From assembly GCF_003762925.1 (NCBI RefSeq), contig NZ_RJUK01000001.1, positions 434,001 through 498,000 on the forward strand: DNA of 64,000 bases, in the 5' to 3' direction. The DNA is from Marinimicrobium koreense (GTDB lineage: Bacteria > Pseudomonadota > Gammaproteobacteria > Pseudomonadales > Cellvibrionaceae). Made by a program: the position numbers and the translations under genes. Below are positions 53,242 through 62,871 of the stretch, in pieces (the first letter of the stretch is position 1; the number at the start of each line of letters is the position of its first letter). Below the pieces are notes generated by a model, which was given only the letters and a program-made list of their open reading frames with translations, ran no database searches and was not told the origin of the DNA.

Positions 53242-54366
53242 ATGCACAGTGAGTCGCCCATTGTACGCCGTCAGTCCCGCCAGATTATGGTTGGCAATGT
53301 GCCCGTTGGGGGCGGAGCTCCGATCTCCGTGCAGAGCATGACCAACACCGAAACCACCGATGTGGCCGCGACCGTCGATCAGATTCAGCGCCTGCAGCTT
53401 GCCGGAGCGGATATCGTGCGCGTCTCGGTCCCGAGCATGGAGGCCGCCGAAGCCTTCGGAGCCATCCGCAAACAGGTGGATATTCCCCTGGTGGCGGATA
53501 TCCACTTTGATTACCGCATTGCCTTGCGGGTGGCGGACCTGGGTGTGGATTGTCTGCGCATCAATCCCGGCAACATCGGACGGGAAAAGCGCATTCGCGC
53601 GGTGGTGGACAAAGCGCGGGATATGAATATCCCGATCCGCATTGGCGTCAACGCCGGCTCTCTGGAAAAAGATCTGCAGAAAAAGTACGGCGAACCCACT
53701 CCGGATGCGCTGGTCGAATCGGCCCTGCGGCATGTGGAGATTCTCGATCAACTGAATTTTTACGACTTCAAGGTCAGCGTCAAGGCCTCGGATGTCTTTA
53801 TGGCGGTCGCCGCTTACCGCAAGCTGGCCCGGGAAATTGATCAGCCGCTGCACCTCGGCATCACCGAAGCCGGCGGTCTACGGGCGGGTACCGTAAAGTC
53901 GGCGGTCGGCCTGGGCGCGCTGTTGATGGATGGCATCGGCGACACCGTGCGCATTTCCCTGGCAGCGGATCCGGTGGAAGAGGTCAAGGTCGCCTGGGAT
54001 CTGCTCAAGAGCCTGAAGCTGCGTAACAAGGGAGTGAACTTTATTGCCTGCCCAAGCTGCTCCCGGCAGAACTTCGATGTCATCAAAACCATGAACGAGC
54101 TGGAAATGCGCGTGGAAGACATCACCGTGCCGCTGGATGTTGCGGTGATTGGCTGCGTGGTCAACGGCCCGGGTGAGGCCAAAGAAGCCGACCTGGGGCT
54201 CGCCGGCGGTACCCCCAACAATCTGGTGTATATCGACGGGGCACCGAGTCAGAAGCTCGCCAATGACACTCTGGTGGACGATCTGGAGCGGTTGATCCGC
54301 GCCAAGGCCGAGGAGAAAAAAGCGCGCCTGGAAAAAGAGGAAGCGAATCTGATTGTGCGGGGATAG
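53242..54366 (+). CDS. ispG: 4-hydroxy-3-methylbut-2-enyl diphosphate synthase IspG
   Basis: A 374-residue enzyme of the MEP isoprenoid pathway. [11 protein letters not shown]-like start ([16 protein letters not shown]), [11 protein letters not shown], and the [4Fe-4S] Cys in [11 protein letters not shown] and [16 protein letters not shown]. Its cluster dependence fits the large Fe-S operon just upstream. A REP array follows it. Confidence 0.97.
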   Translation: MHSESPIVRRQSRQIMVGNVPVGGGAPISVQSMTNTETTDVAATVDQIQRLQLAGADIVRVSVPSMEAAEAFGAIRKQVDIPLVADIHFDYRIALRVADLGVDCLRINPGNIGREKRIRAVVDKARDMNIPIRIGVNAGSLEKDLQKKYGEPTPDALVESALRHVEILDQLNFYDFKVSVKASDVFMAVAAYRKLAREIDQPLHLGITEAGGLRAGTVKSAVGLGALLMDGIGDTVRISLAADPVEEVKVAWDLLKSLKLRNKGVNFIACPSCSRQNFDVIKTMNELEMRVEDITVPLDVAVIGCVVNGPGEAKEADLGLAGGTPNNLVYIDGAPSQKLANDTLVDDLERLIRAKAEEKKARLEKEEANLIVRG

Positions 54367-54372
54367 ACCCGG

Positions 54373-54595
54373 TGACGGCGGATGCGCTTCGCTCCGAAGC
54401 GTCGGACCGATCCGCCCTACGCCTACGCGACAATTTGGTTTATCGTCGGGGTTGGGTTACGGCGGATGCGGGCTTCGCCCTTATCCGCCCTACGCAACCT
54501 CCGCAGCCAAGCGTAGGGCGGATAAGCGAAGCGCATCCGCCGTAACCAGGGTCCGACGATCCTGAGCGAAGCGCATCCGCCGCAACCCAAACTAA
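54373..54595. repeat. REP-like array, about four units
   Basis: Units near 54373-54423, 54457-54494, 54511-54547 and a partial at 54560-54595, with alternating orientation and cores CGGCGGAT...ATCCGCC. They fill the 265-base gap between ispG and hisS. Centres vary (GCGCTTCGC, GCGGGCTTCGCCC). Confidence 0.88.
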
Positions 54596-54631
54596 AGCAT
54601 CAAACACCAAAGAAGATTTTAGGAACCCACT

Positions 54632-55921
54632 TTGAAAAAACTGCAAGCCATTCGAGGAATGAACGACCTGCTGCCGGATGAGAGCGGACAGTGGCAGTAC
54701 CTGGAAAATACCCTCAAGTCCATCCTCCAGCAATACAGCTATCGGGAAATCCGTTTCCCGATCGTCGAGAGCACCGAGCTGTTCAAGCGCTCCATCGGTG
54801 AGGTGACCGACATTGTGGAGAAGGAAATGTACACCTTCGATGACCGCAATGGCGATAGTCTCACGCTGCGGCCCGAAGGTACCGCCTCCTGTGTGCGCGC
54901 CTGTGAACAGCATGGCCTGTTGTACAACCAGACCCAGCGGCTCTGGTACATGGGCCCCATGTTCCGCCACGAGCGTCCGCAGAAAGGCCGCTACCGTCAG
55001 TTTCACCAACTGGGGGTCGAAGTGTTCGGCATGACCGGGCCGGATATTGATGCCGAAGTATTGCTGCTCAGTGCGCGCATGCTGCGCGCGCTGGGTGTGG
55101 CCGACCAGGTCACGCTGCAGTTGAACAGCCTGGGCAGCAGCGAGGCTCGCGCCGCCTATAAAACCGCGCTGGTGGACTATCTGAGCCAGTACCGCGAGCA
55201 ATTGGATGAAGACAGTCAGCGTCGCCTGACGTCCAACCCGCTGCGTATTCTGGACAGCAAGAACCCCGACACCCAGAAAATTCTGGATGGTGCGCCGGTA
55301 CTGCTTGAGCATCTCGACGAAGCGTCTGCCGCCCATTTCGAGCACCTCAAAGCCATGCTGACCGAAGCCGGTGTTCCCTTTGAGGTCAACCCCCGTCTGG
55401 TACGAGGGCTTGATTACTATGGGAAAACCGCTTTTGAGTGGGTGACCGACGCCCTGGGCGCCCAGGGTACGGTATGCGCCGGTGGCCGCTATGACGGGTT
55501 GGTCGAGCAACTGGGTGGTAAGCCCACGCCGGCCATCGGGTTTGGTATTGGCCTCGAGCGCCTGCTGTTGCTGCTTCAGGCCACCGGGCAACTGCCCGAG
55601 GGCCTTGATCGTCGCACACAGGTCTATCTTGTGGCGGTGGGTGAGGTACAATCCTCGGCCATGCGTTCGGCCGAACGGTTGCGCGATGCGCTGCCGGGGC
55701 TGCAGTTGCTGGCTCACTGCGGGGGCGGCAGCTTCAAGAGCCAGATGAAAAAGGCGGACAAAAGCGGCGCCGACATTGCGTTGATTCTGGGGGAGGACGA
55801 AGCCCGTAACGGCCAGCTCTCACTCAAGTATCTGCGTGAGGATCGGCCCCAGGAAACACTGTCGCTGGACCAGACTATCGAGCAGCTACGGGCCTACTGG
55901 CCCGCGCTGAGCAACCTCTGA
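54632..55921 (+). CDS. hisS: Histidyl-tRNA synthetase, TTG start
   Basis: A 429-residue class II synthetase: [51 protein letters not shown] (motif 2 in parts) and [37 protein letters not shown] (motif 3). The start is TTG at 54632, preceded by AGGAA; an ATG 9 codons later would cut the conserved AIRGMND segment. Confidence 0.96.
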   Translation: MKKLQAIRGMNDLLPDESGQWQYLENTLKSILQQYSYREIRFPIVESTELFKRSIGEVTDIVEKEMYTFDDRNGDSLTLRPEGTASCVRACEQHGLLYNQTQRLWYMGPMFRHERPQKGRYRQFHQLGVEVFGMTGPDIDAEVLLLSARMLRALGVADQVTLQLNSLGSSEARAAYKTALVDYLSQYREQLDEDSQRRLTSNPLRILDSKNPDTQKILDGAPVLLEHLDEASAAHFEHLKAMLTEAGVPFEVNPRLVRGLDYYGKTAFEWVTDALGAQGTVCAGGRYDGLVEQLGGKPTPAIGFGIGLERLLLLLQATGQLPEGLDRRTQVYLVAVGEVQSSAMRSAERLRDALPGLQLLAHCGGGSFKSQMKKADKSGADIALILGEDEARNGQLSLKYLREDRPQETLSLDQTIEQLRAYWPALSNL

Positions 55922-55951
55922 AACGAATTTTGACAATAACAGGAGTACAAC

Positions 55952-56653
55952 GTGAGCGATCATCTGACTGAAGAAGAACAGCTTGAGGCCCTCAAGCGGT
56001 GGTGGAAGGAAAATGGCAAATGGATTGTGACCGCCGTGGTGATTGCGGTGGGCGGCTATTTTGGCTGGAATACCTACCAGGACCAGCAGCAGGCCAAGGC
56101 CGAAGCGGGCTCGGCGATATATTCTGAACTGTTGGAAACTTTGGCGGTCGAGGAAGGCAGCGCCGTTTCGGAAGACGATCGTGCGCGGGCCGGCGAGCTT
56201 GTTGAGCAGCTCAAAACCGAGCATGCCAACAGTGCCTACGGCGCAAATGCGGCGCTGATTCGCGCCCGCTGGGCCGTCGATGAGGGTGACCTGGAAACCG
56301 CTGAAAGTGAGTTGCGCTGGGTTCTGGAACAGGAAACCGCGGAGGCAATCCAGCAGCTGGCTCGCCTGCGGCTGGCCCGGGTTCTGTCAGCTCGCGGACA
56401 ACTCGATGACGCGCTGGCGACCCTGGAGGCTGGCACTCCCGCCGACAGCATTGCGGCCGAATACGCCGAAGCTCGCGGGGACATTCTGAGCGAGCAGGGT
56501 GACAACGACGGGGCGGCTCAGGCCTACCAGAGCGCACTGGACTCGCTTGACGCGCAGCAACAGAACCGCGTTCTGCTGCTGCAGATGAAACTGGATAATG
56601 TACAACCGGCCACGGCGGACGATACGTCGGGCTCCGAGGAGAATGCTTCATGA
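55952..56653 (+). CDS. yfgM: SecYEG ancillary protein YfgM
   Basis: A 233-residue protein with a cytoplasmic N-terminus (LTEEEQLEALKRWWKENGKWI), one membrane helix (residues 24-41) and periplasmic TPR repeats. YfgM binds PpiD at the translocon. It overlaps bamB by 4 bases. Confidence 0.9.
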   Translation: MSDHLTEEEQLEALKRWWKENGKWIVTAVVIAVGGYFGWNTYQDQQQAKAEAGSAIYSELLETLAVEEGSAVSEDDRARAGELVEQLKTEHANSAYGANAALIRARWAVDEGDLETAESELRWVLEQETAEAIQQLARLRLARVLSARGQLDDALATLEAGTPADSIAAEYAEARGDILSEQGDNDGAAQAYQSALDSLDAQQQNRVLLLQMKLDNVQPATADDTSGSEENAS

Positions 56654-57795
56654 GGTTATGCGCAGTAGCGCTTTGTGCTTTGCTGTTTTCCGGCTGTGCG
56701 CTGTTTTCGAAAGAAGACGGTACAGAGCCGGTGGAACTGGTGGATTTCGAACCGACGGCGGAGCTGGACATTGTCTGGCGGAGCGGCGTCGGTTCGGGCA
56801 CCGACAAGGCCGTGGTCAAGTTGCAGCCAGCTCTTGATGGCGACCGGATTTACGCGGCTGATGCCAAGGGTCGCGTGTTCGCATTCAATCGCGCCAACGG
56901 CAAGCGCCTCTGGCGTCAGAAAACCGATGATGCCATTACCGGCGGCGTGAGCAGCAATGCCGGCGTGCTGCTCTACGGCACGGGCAACGGCGAGGTGGTC
57001 GCCCTGGCCAATGAGGACGGTAAGGAGCTGTGGCGCACCGCGTTGAGCAGTGAAGTGATTTCCGTTCCCCTGACCAATGGCACTGTGGTGGCCGCCCAGA
57101 CCATGGATGGCCGACTGCACGCGCTGGATGCCGAGACCGGAGAAACCCGCTGGGCATACGATAGCCCGCCTCCGGTGCTGACGCTGCGGGGTACTGCTTC
57201 GCCGCTCATGACGGATTCGGCGGTGATTGCCGGCTTCGCCACGGGCAAGGTGATGGCTTTCAACCCGGATAATGGCCTGGTCCTCTGGGAGCGCCGCGTG
57301 GCTCTGCCGCAAGGTCGCTCCGAGATTGAACGCATGGTTGACGTGGATGCTTCTCCACTGCTGCACGAAGGGGTGGTGTTTGCCGCGTCTTTTCAGGGCA
57401 ACGTGACTGCTTTGGGCCGCAACAATGGCCGGCCCGTGTGGAGTCAGGAGGCCTCGACCCATAAGGATTTGTCCGCTGAAGGTCGCACTCTGTACCTCTC
57501 CGAGGCCGACAGTGTGGTCAAGGCCTTCAGTACCGCGACGGGTGAAATGCGCTGGCAGAACGATCAGTTGCTGCGCCGCCTCATCAATGGCCCCCAGGTC
57601 GTTGGTGACTACCTGGCGGTGGGGGATTATGACGGCTACCTGCACCTGCTCAAGCGCGATGATGGCAGCTTCGCCGCCCGCCGCCGCCTTGATCGGGGCG
57701 GTATTTCCGGCACCATGGTCACCGATGGCGACACCCTGTATGTGCAGACCGATGGCGGACGCCTGGTAGCACTTGAGGTCAAGCCTCGGGATTGA
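56650..57795 (+). CDS. bamB: Outer-membrane assembly lipoprotein BamB
   Basis: A 381-residue lipoprotein (lipobox LLFSGC, Cys16) with an eight-bladed PQQ-type propeller; repeats like RVFAFNRANGKRLWRQ and LHALDAETGETRWAY mark blades. It assists BamA in inserting beta-barrel proteins such as the one at 13239. Confidence 0.95.
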   Translation: MRLCAVALCALLFSGCALFSKEDGTEPVELVDFEPTAELDIVWRSGVGSGTDKAVVKLQPALDGDRIYAADAKGRVFAFNRANGKRLWRQKTDDAITGGVSSNAGVLLYGTGNGEVVALANEDGKELWRTALSSEVISVPLTNGTVVAAQTMDGRLHALDAETGETRWAYDSPPPVLTLRGTASPLMTDSAVIAGFATGKVMAFNPDNGLVLWERRVALPQGRSEIERMVDVDASPLLHEGVVFAASFQGNVTALGRNNGRPVWSQEASTHKDLSAEGRTLYLSEADSVVKAFSTATGEMRWQNDQLLRRLINGPQVVGDYLAVGDYDGYLHLLKRDDGSFAARRRLDRGGISGTMVTDGDTLYVQTDGGRLVALEVKPRD

Positions 57796-57816
57796 TAGTT
57801 CCCTCGTTACCTGCCT

Positions 57817-57850
57817 CGCCGCCGACCTCCTGACCGGGGTTTCGGCGGCG
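57817..57850 (+). terminator. Possible terminator after bamB
   Basis: CGCCGCCGA and TCGGCGGCG form a perfect 9-base stem with a 16-base loop, 21 bases after bamB, followed by ATCTCGTTT. The U tract is poor, so it is a weak or Rho-aided stop. Confidence 0.45.
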
Positions 57851-57932
57851 ATCTCGTTTATGGCTGTATAAAAAGTCCCCAATCCGCTATCCTAGGCGCC
57901 TTTGCGTTCTACCGATCTTCGATGCCTCCATT

Positions 57933-59381
57933 ATGATTCCAGTTATTGCCCTGGTGGGCCGCCCCAATGTGGGCAAATCCACGCTGTTCAACCGTCTGAC
58001 CCAATCCCGGGATGCGCTCGTGGCGAATTACGCCGGGCTGACCCGCGACCGGAAATACGGTGAAGGGCAGGCGGAAGGCCGCCGTTTTATGGTGATTGAT
58101 ACCGGCGGTATCAGCGGCGAGGAAGAGGGCATCGATAGCGCCATGGCGGGCCAGTCCCTGCAGGCGATTCAGGAAGCGGACATTGTGCTGTTTATTCTGG
58201 ATGCCCGGGCCGGACTGACCGCGGCGGATGAAATGATCGCCCGGCATCTGCGGGTGCAGAACAAAAAGACCTATCTGGTCGCCAACAAGATTGATGGTGT
58301 AGACCCGGACCTGGCCCTGGCGCCGTTCTATGAGTTGGGGCTGGGCGAGATTTTCCCGATCACGGCCACCCATGGCCGGGGCGTCAAGTCCATGATGTCC
58401 GATGTGGTGGCCGAGCTGCCGGTTGAGGAAGTGGTACCGGCCCCGACCAATCAAGGCATCAAGATCGCGGTGGTGGGCCGGCCCAATGTGGGTAAATCCA
58501 CGCTGGTCAACCGGATGCTTGGTGAGGATCGGGTGGTGGTCTATGATCAACCGGGTACCACCCGGGATAGCGTCTATATTCATTACGAGCGGTTTGAAAA
58601 GCACTATACCCTGATCGACACCGCCGGCGTTCGCCGGCGCAAGAACGTATCCGAGTCGGTGGAGAAGTTCTCGATCGTGAAAACCCTCCAGGCCATTGAC
58701 GATGCGCACGTCGCCATTCTGGTGATGGACGCCAGTGAAGGCGTGGTGGATCAGGACCTGCACCTGATGGGCAATGTCCTCGACGCCGGTCGAGGCCTGG
58801 TGATTGCTTTGAACAAGTGGGATGGTCTGGACGATGGCCACAAGCAATATGTGCGCAACGAACTCGAGCGTCGGTTGCGCTTTGTGGACTTTGCCAAAAT
58901 CCATTTTATTTCCGCCTTGCATGGCACCGGGGTAGGGCACTTGTATGAATCCGTAGAGGGTGCCTACAAGTCCGCCACGGACAAGTTCTCCACGAATTTC
59001 CTGACCCGCATCCTGCAGGATGCGGTGCGCGAGCATCAGCCTCCCATGGTGCAGGGGCGCCGTATCAAACTGCGCTACGCTCACCCCGGTGGCCACAATC
59101 CGCCCATTGTGGTGATTCACGGCAATCAGACCGAGGCGGTGCCCAGTCACTACGCGCGCTATCTGGAAAAGACCTTTCGCCAGGTTCTGAAGCTCGAGGG
59201 AACGCCGGTACGGATCGAATTCAAATCCAGCGAAAACCCCTTCGCCGGACGCCCCTCCAAACCCAAAAACCAGGGCGGGCGAGGGCCGGGTAACCGCGGT
59301 CCGGGCAGTAAAGGCGCCAAAGGCAAGTCGCCCTCAGGCCCCGGAAAAGAGCGCAAGGCGCCGCGTGGTCGACGCCCTTGA
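57933..59381 (+). CDS. der: Ribosome-assembly GTPase Der (EngA)
   Basis: A 482-residue protein with two GTPase domains, each with GRPNVGKST; the first has DTGGI, the second DTAGV, and both have NKxD (NKID, NKWD). The KH-like C-terminal domain follows. The tail (last 55 residues) is Lys/Arg/Gly/Pro-rich. It functions in 50S subunit assembly. Confidence 0.97.
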   Translation: MIPVIALVGRPNVGKSTLFNRLTQSRDALVANYAGLTRDRKYGEGQAEGRRFMVIDTGGISGEEEGIDSAMAGQSLQAIQEADIVLFILDARAGLTAADEMIARHLRVQNKKTYLVANKIDGVDPDLALAPFYELGLGEIFPITATHGRGVKSMMSDVVAELPVEEVVPAPTNQGIKIAVVGRPNVGKSTLVNRMLGEDRVVVYDQPGTTRDSVYIHYERFEKHYTLIDTAGVRRRKNVSESVEKFSIVKTLQAIDDAHVAILVMDASEGVVDQDLHLMGNVLDAGRGLVIALNKWDGLDDGHKQYVRNELERRLRFVDFAKIHFISALHGTGVGHLYESVEGAYKSATDKFSTNFLTRILQDAVREHQPPMVQGRRIKLRYAHPGGHNPPIVVIHGNQTEAVPSHYARYLEKTFRQVLKLEGTPVRIEFKSSENPFAGRPSKPKNQGGRGPGNRGPGSKGAKGKSPSGPGKERKAPRGRRP

Positions 59382-59414
59382 GGTGCGGTGTGACATCATT
59401 CCCGGGGTAGACGA

Positions 59415-60308
59415 ATGAGTAACCTGCTTCTGATTCTGGCGTGCTTGGGGATCGGTCTGCTACTGCAGCGATCGAGTCGCATGCCCCGGGATTCGGCCAG
59501 TGCGCTCAACCTCTACGTGTTGTATGTCGCGCTGCCGGCAATGATTCTCACCGAAATTCCCAAATTGACCCTGGATCAACGGGCGCTGTTGCCGGTGATC
59601 AGCACCTGGGTAGTGATGGCATCGACCGCCGCACTGGTCTGGCTGACGGCGCGCGGGTTCGGCTGGTCCCGTTCGGTGACCGGCGCCTTGATGCTGGTGA
59701 TCGTGCTTGGCAATACCTCCTTTGTCGGTATTCCCCTGATTCAGGCACTGCTTCCCCCTGAAGCATTACCCTACGCACTGCTTTACGATCAGACCGGCAC
59801 GGTGATCGCCCTGAATACCTATGCGGTCATTGTGGCGGCCTGGTATAGCGGGCAGGACACCTCCTGGCGTAAAGTCAGCCGCACCATCTTTACCTTTCCG
59901 CCGTTCGTGGTGCTGTTGCTCGCGTTTGCGACCTTCCCGCTGGATTACCCGCATTGGTTCACTTACGCCACCGGACGGATTGCGGAGAGCTTGGTGCCGG
60001 TGGTGATGGTGGCGGTCGGGCTGCAGTGGCAGTTGAAATTGGATAAGGAGCACCTGCTTCCGCTGACCGTGGGTCTGGGGTATAAGCTGGTATTGATTCC
60101 GGCGATTGTGTTTTCGGTGTTTGCCGTGCTGGATCTGCACTCCGTGGCGGCGCAGGCGGTCGCGTTACAGACGGCAATGCCGGCGATGATTTCGGCGGGC
60201 GTGGTGGCTATGGCTCATGGTTTGGCGCCGAGGCTGGTGTCGACCATTGTCGGTTACGGCTTGTTGCTGTCGCTGGTGACGGTGCCGCTTTGGAGTCAGT
60301 TACTGTAG
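59415..60308 (+). CDS. AEC-family transporter
   Basis: A 297-residue membrane protein with about ten helices. The sequences VLGNTSFVGIPLIQALL and the C-terminal MPAMISAGVVAMAHGL match the auxin-efflux-carrier (AEC) family, which moves small organic acids or amides. The substrate is unknown. It starts 34 bases after der. Confidence 0.85.
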   Translation: MSNLLLILACLGIGLLLQRSSRMPRDSASALNLYVLYVALPAMILTEIPKLTLDQRALLPVISTWVVMASTAALVWLTARGFGWSRSVTGALMLVIVLGNTSFVGIPLIQALLPPEALPYALLYDQTGTVIALNTYAVIVAAWYSGQDTSWRKVSRTIFTFPPFVVLLLAFATFPLDYPHWFTYATGRIAESLVPVVMVAVGLQWQLKLDKEHLLPLTVGLGYKLVLIPAIVFSVFAVLDLHSVAAQAVALQTAMPAMISAGVVAMAHGLAPRLVSTIVGYGLLLSLVTVPLWSQLL

Positions 60309-60315
60309 TGCGGTT

Positions 60316-60440
60316 GTTGTCGGCTTACGGCCTTTGGCCTAAGCCGACCTACTCGCAGCTCAGGAAGACCGTTCCGTAGGTCGGCTTAGGCCAAAGGCCG
60401 TAAGCCGACAACCACCTTGGACGCGCGTAAGCCGACAACT
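60316..60440. repeat. REP-like palindromes, TCGGCTTA subtype
   Basis: Units 60316-60353 (TTGTCGGCTTACGGCC to TAAGCCGACCTAC) and 60375-60412 in inverted order, plus a half-unit near 60426-60440. This is a third arm sequence compared with the GCGGAT and TCGGATTA subtypes. It separates the AEC gene from convergent thiG. Confidence 0.88.
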
Positions 60441-60449
60441 CCCTTCCAT

Positions 60450-61241
60450 TTACGCCTGATGCCAAAACGGCTGCCCAATGGTCGGCGTGCTGGGGCTGGC
60501 CGTCTGCCGGCGGGTCATCAGTCCGGCTTTGAAGGCTTTTCGGCCGGCATCAATCGTGTCGGCAAACGCCTCGGCCATCAAAGGCGGGTTATGTGCTTTC
60601 GCCACCGCAGTGTTTAACAGCACACCATCAAACCCCATCTCCATCGCTTCGGCGGCCTGAGAGGGTGCGCCCAAACCGGCATCAATGATCAGCGGTGTAT
60701 CCGGCAAGCGCTCGCGCAGCGTTCTCAGGTTGTAGCGATTGAGCAGCCCCTGACCGGTCCCGATGGGAGAACCCCAGGGCATCAACACCTCGCAGCCCAC
60801 ATCGAGCAGGCGCTGGCCTAAAATCAGATCGTCGGTGCAATAGGGCAGCACCTTGAAGCCTTTCTGAATCAATTGCCCGGCGGCATCGACGAGTCCAAAG
60901 GGGTCCGGCTGCAGATTGTAATCATCGCCGATGACTTCCAGCTTGACCCAATCGGTGTTGAATATTTCCCGGCTCATTTCCGCCAGGGTCACGGCTTCCT
61001 TGACCGTTTTACAGCCGGCGGTGTTGGGCAGTAATCGACAGCCGCTGCGCTGAATCATTTGCCAGAACGCATCGCCGCTGCCCTCGGTCGGGTTCTGCCG
61101 ACGCAGCCCCAGAGTGACCACCTCGCAGCGCCCGGACTGAATGGCGTCCAGCATGCATTGTGGTGAAGGGTAGAGTGCGGTCCCCAGCAGAAACCGGCTG
61201 TCGAACGATTCGCCGTATAAAACCAATTGATCCTGAGACAT
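60450..61241 (-). CDS. thiG: Thiazole synthase ThiG
   Basis: A 263-residue TIM barrel with [19 protein letters not shown] at the start, the Schiff-base Lys in [10 protein letters not shown] and [40 protein letters not shown]. It makes the thiazole of thiamin with ThiS and ThiO. It starts 2 bases after thiS. No thiE follows. Confidence 0.97.
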   Translation of the reverse strand: MSQDQLVLYGESFDSRFLLGTALYPSPQCMLDAIQSGRCEVVTLGLRRQNPTEGSGDAFWQMIQRSGCRLLPNTAGCKTVKEAVTLAEMSREIFNTDWVKLEVIGDDYNLQPDPFGLVDAAGQLIQKGFKVLPYCTDDLILGQRLLDVGCEVLMPWGSPIGTGQGLLNRYNLRTLRERLPDTPLIIDAGLGAPSQAAEAMEMGFDGVLLNTAVAKAHNPPLMAEAFADTIDAGRKAFKAGLMTRRQTASPSTPTIGQPFWHQA

Positions 61242-61243
61242 GA

Positions 61244-61447
61244 TCAGCCTCCTCCCACGGGCCGAACCACATCGACCTGATCGCTGTTTTGCAGAACCAC
61301 CTGCGGGTACTGTGCCCGGGGTACAAATTCACTGTTGATGGCAACTGCCACTGGCTGGTCAGCATAATGCCACCGCTGCAAAGCGTCGCTCAGGGGCGTG
61401 TCGGCGGGCAGCTCAACCCGCTCGTTGTTCAGACTGACTATTATCAT
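61244..61447 (-). CDS. thiS: Sulfur carrier ThiS
   Basis: A 67-residue ubiquitin-like protein ending VGGG; the Gly-Gly tail is thiocarboxylated. Its start lies inside thiO with a 35-base overlap, so translation is probably coupled. [23 protein letters not shown] is the usual N-terminus. Confidence 0.93.
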   Translation of the reverse strand: MIIVSLNNERVELPADTPLSDALQRWHYADQPVAVAINSEFVPRAQYPQVVLQNSDQVDVVRPVGGG

Positions 61448-62543
61448 TGAGAGCGTTCCGGGAGAGATTCAATAAATGGGGTGCGAATTCGGTGTCGGCG
61501 CCTTCGTCGATCATCGCCATCACCTGATCGACCACCGCCGGTGCCAGCAGATAGCCGTGCCGGAACAGGCCGTTCACCCGTAGCAGGCGATCTTCTCGGG
61601 TGATCCCAGGGTTATTGTCCGGCAATGCGGGACGCAGATTGACGGACTGCTCGACGATTCGCGCTTCGGAAAAGGCCGGCGCCAGGGTATACAGCGCGCT
61701 GCTCAATTCCAGTGACGATTGCAACGACATGGGCGAGCGATCTTCACTTTCTATCTGCGTGGCGCCAATCACAAAGTGATGGTCGGGTTTGGGGACGACG
61801 TAGAGCTGGTAGCGCGGGTGCATCAACCGAACCGGCCGGTTCAGTGTCAGGTCCCGGGTCTGCACCTGTAATATTTCACCGCGCACACCGCGCAATTCCG
61901 GGAAGCCGGACTTGGCGCCCATGCCCCGGCAGTCAATCACCTGATCGAAACGGCGTGGGCCCGACGGCGTGTGTATCAGGCCGGACTCCAGCTCCACCTC
62001 GCAATCAAAGACGCAGTGACCGCCCAACTCCCGCAGGGCATTCCCGAGCGCGGTGAACAGGGTGCGATTGTCCAGATGCCCTTCGTTTTCCAGGAGAAGC
62101 CCATGCTGGAACTGGTCGTTCAGATCTGGCTCCAACGAGTGAAGCGCTGGGCGGGTCAACCACTGGTAACCCTGGGTGTCGCCGGTGACGTGGTACAGGT
62201 CCCGGTAAAACTGGGTCAGTTCTGACTGATCCTGGGGATGGGCCACCACCAGGCTGCCATTGAATTGCCACAGCGGGCGACGGTGCGCTGGTAACTGTTT
62301 GACCCACTGCGGCCACTGACGCAGGGCGTAGCGGCCCATATCGTAGATAAACCGGTCGGAGACGACCGCTTCGCTAAGCGGCGCGACCATCCCCGCCGCG
62401 GTCCAGGCGGCGGCCTGGGTGCCGTGTTCCGGGCCGCGATCAAACAGCATGACGCGGTGCCCTTTGCGGAGCAGCTGCCAGGCGATCAGCCGCCCGAGCA
62501 GGCCCGCACCGGCAATACCGATGGAAAGTTTTGCATGACTCAT
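61413..62543 (-). CDS. thiO: FAD-dependent glycine oxidase ThiO
   Basis: A 376-residue DAO-type oxidase with the N-terminal FAD motif IGIAGAGLLGRLIAWQL and the C-terminal GLFRHGYLLAPAVV. It makes the iminoglycine for thiazole synthesis, as an oxygen-using alternative to ThiH. It begins just under a TPP riboswitch. The first gene of the operon. Confidence 0.94.
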   Translation of the reverse strand: MSHAKLSIGIAGAGLLGRLIAWQLLRKGHRVMLFDRGPEHGTQAAAWTAAGMVAPLSEAVVSDRFIYDMGRYALRQWPQWVKQLPAHRRPLWQFNGSLVVAHPQDQSELTQFYRDLYHVTGDTQGYQWLTRPALHSLEPDLNDQFQHGLLLENEGHLDNRTLFTALGNALRELGGHCVFDCEVELESGLIHTPSGPRRFDQVIDCRGMGAKSGFPELRGVRGEILQVQTRDLTLNRPVRLMHPRYQLYVVPKPDHHFVIGATQIESEDRSPMSLQSSLELSSALYTLAPAFSEARIVEQSVNLRPALPDNNPGITREDRLLRVNGLFRHGYLLAPAVVDQVMAMIDEGADTEFAPHLLNLSRNALNDNSQSEQRAG

Positions 62544-62621
62544 AAGACCTCAAACACAAAGGTATAGCGTGTGAGATCAGGAGTTTGAAGCAGGGGAAGG
62601 GGGCCAGACAGGGCCAGGCTC

Positions 62622-62708
62622 GCTTGTTTCCTCCGCAGGCATCAACCTGATCAGGTTCAACGGGTTTCGGTGTGACCGATCTCAGCCCCTTACGCAGGGC
62701 ACCCCGAC
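62622..62708 (-). promoter_or_regulatory. TPP riboswitch (THI element)
   Basis: On the minus strand the leader has the conserved pieces TCGGGGTGCCC, GGGCTGAGATC, ACCCGTTGAACCTGATCAGG and TTGATGCCTGCGGAGGAAAC, the order of the THI element. It lies about 80 bases before thiO. TATAAA at 62718-62723 may be the -10 box. A short GC hairpin between the aptamer and thiO could be the expression platform. Confidence 0.96.
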
Positions 62709-62750
62709 AAGTTCGTATTTATAGTAACCAGAGCGAAAGCCAGAATCAAC

Positions 62751-62863
62751 GGTTACGGCGGATGCGTAGAGCGTGGTTACGGCGGATGCGCTTCGCTTAT
62801 CCGCCCTACGCAAACCACGGGGGCCGCGTAGGGCGGATAAGCCGAAGGCGCATCCGCCGTAAA
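62751..62863. repeat. REP-like palindromes
   Basis: A half-unit at 62751-62767 and full units at 62776-62811 and 62826-62863, the last two head-to-head. They separate the thiamin riboswitch from the end of xseA. Cores are GCGGAT/ATCCGC. Confidence 0.88.
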
Positions 62864-62871
62864 ACAAACCG

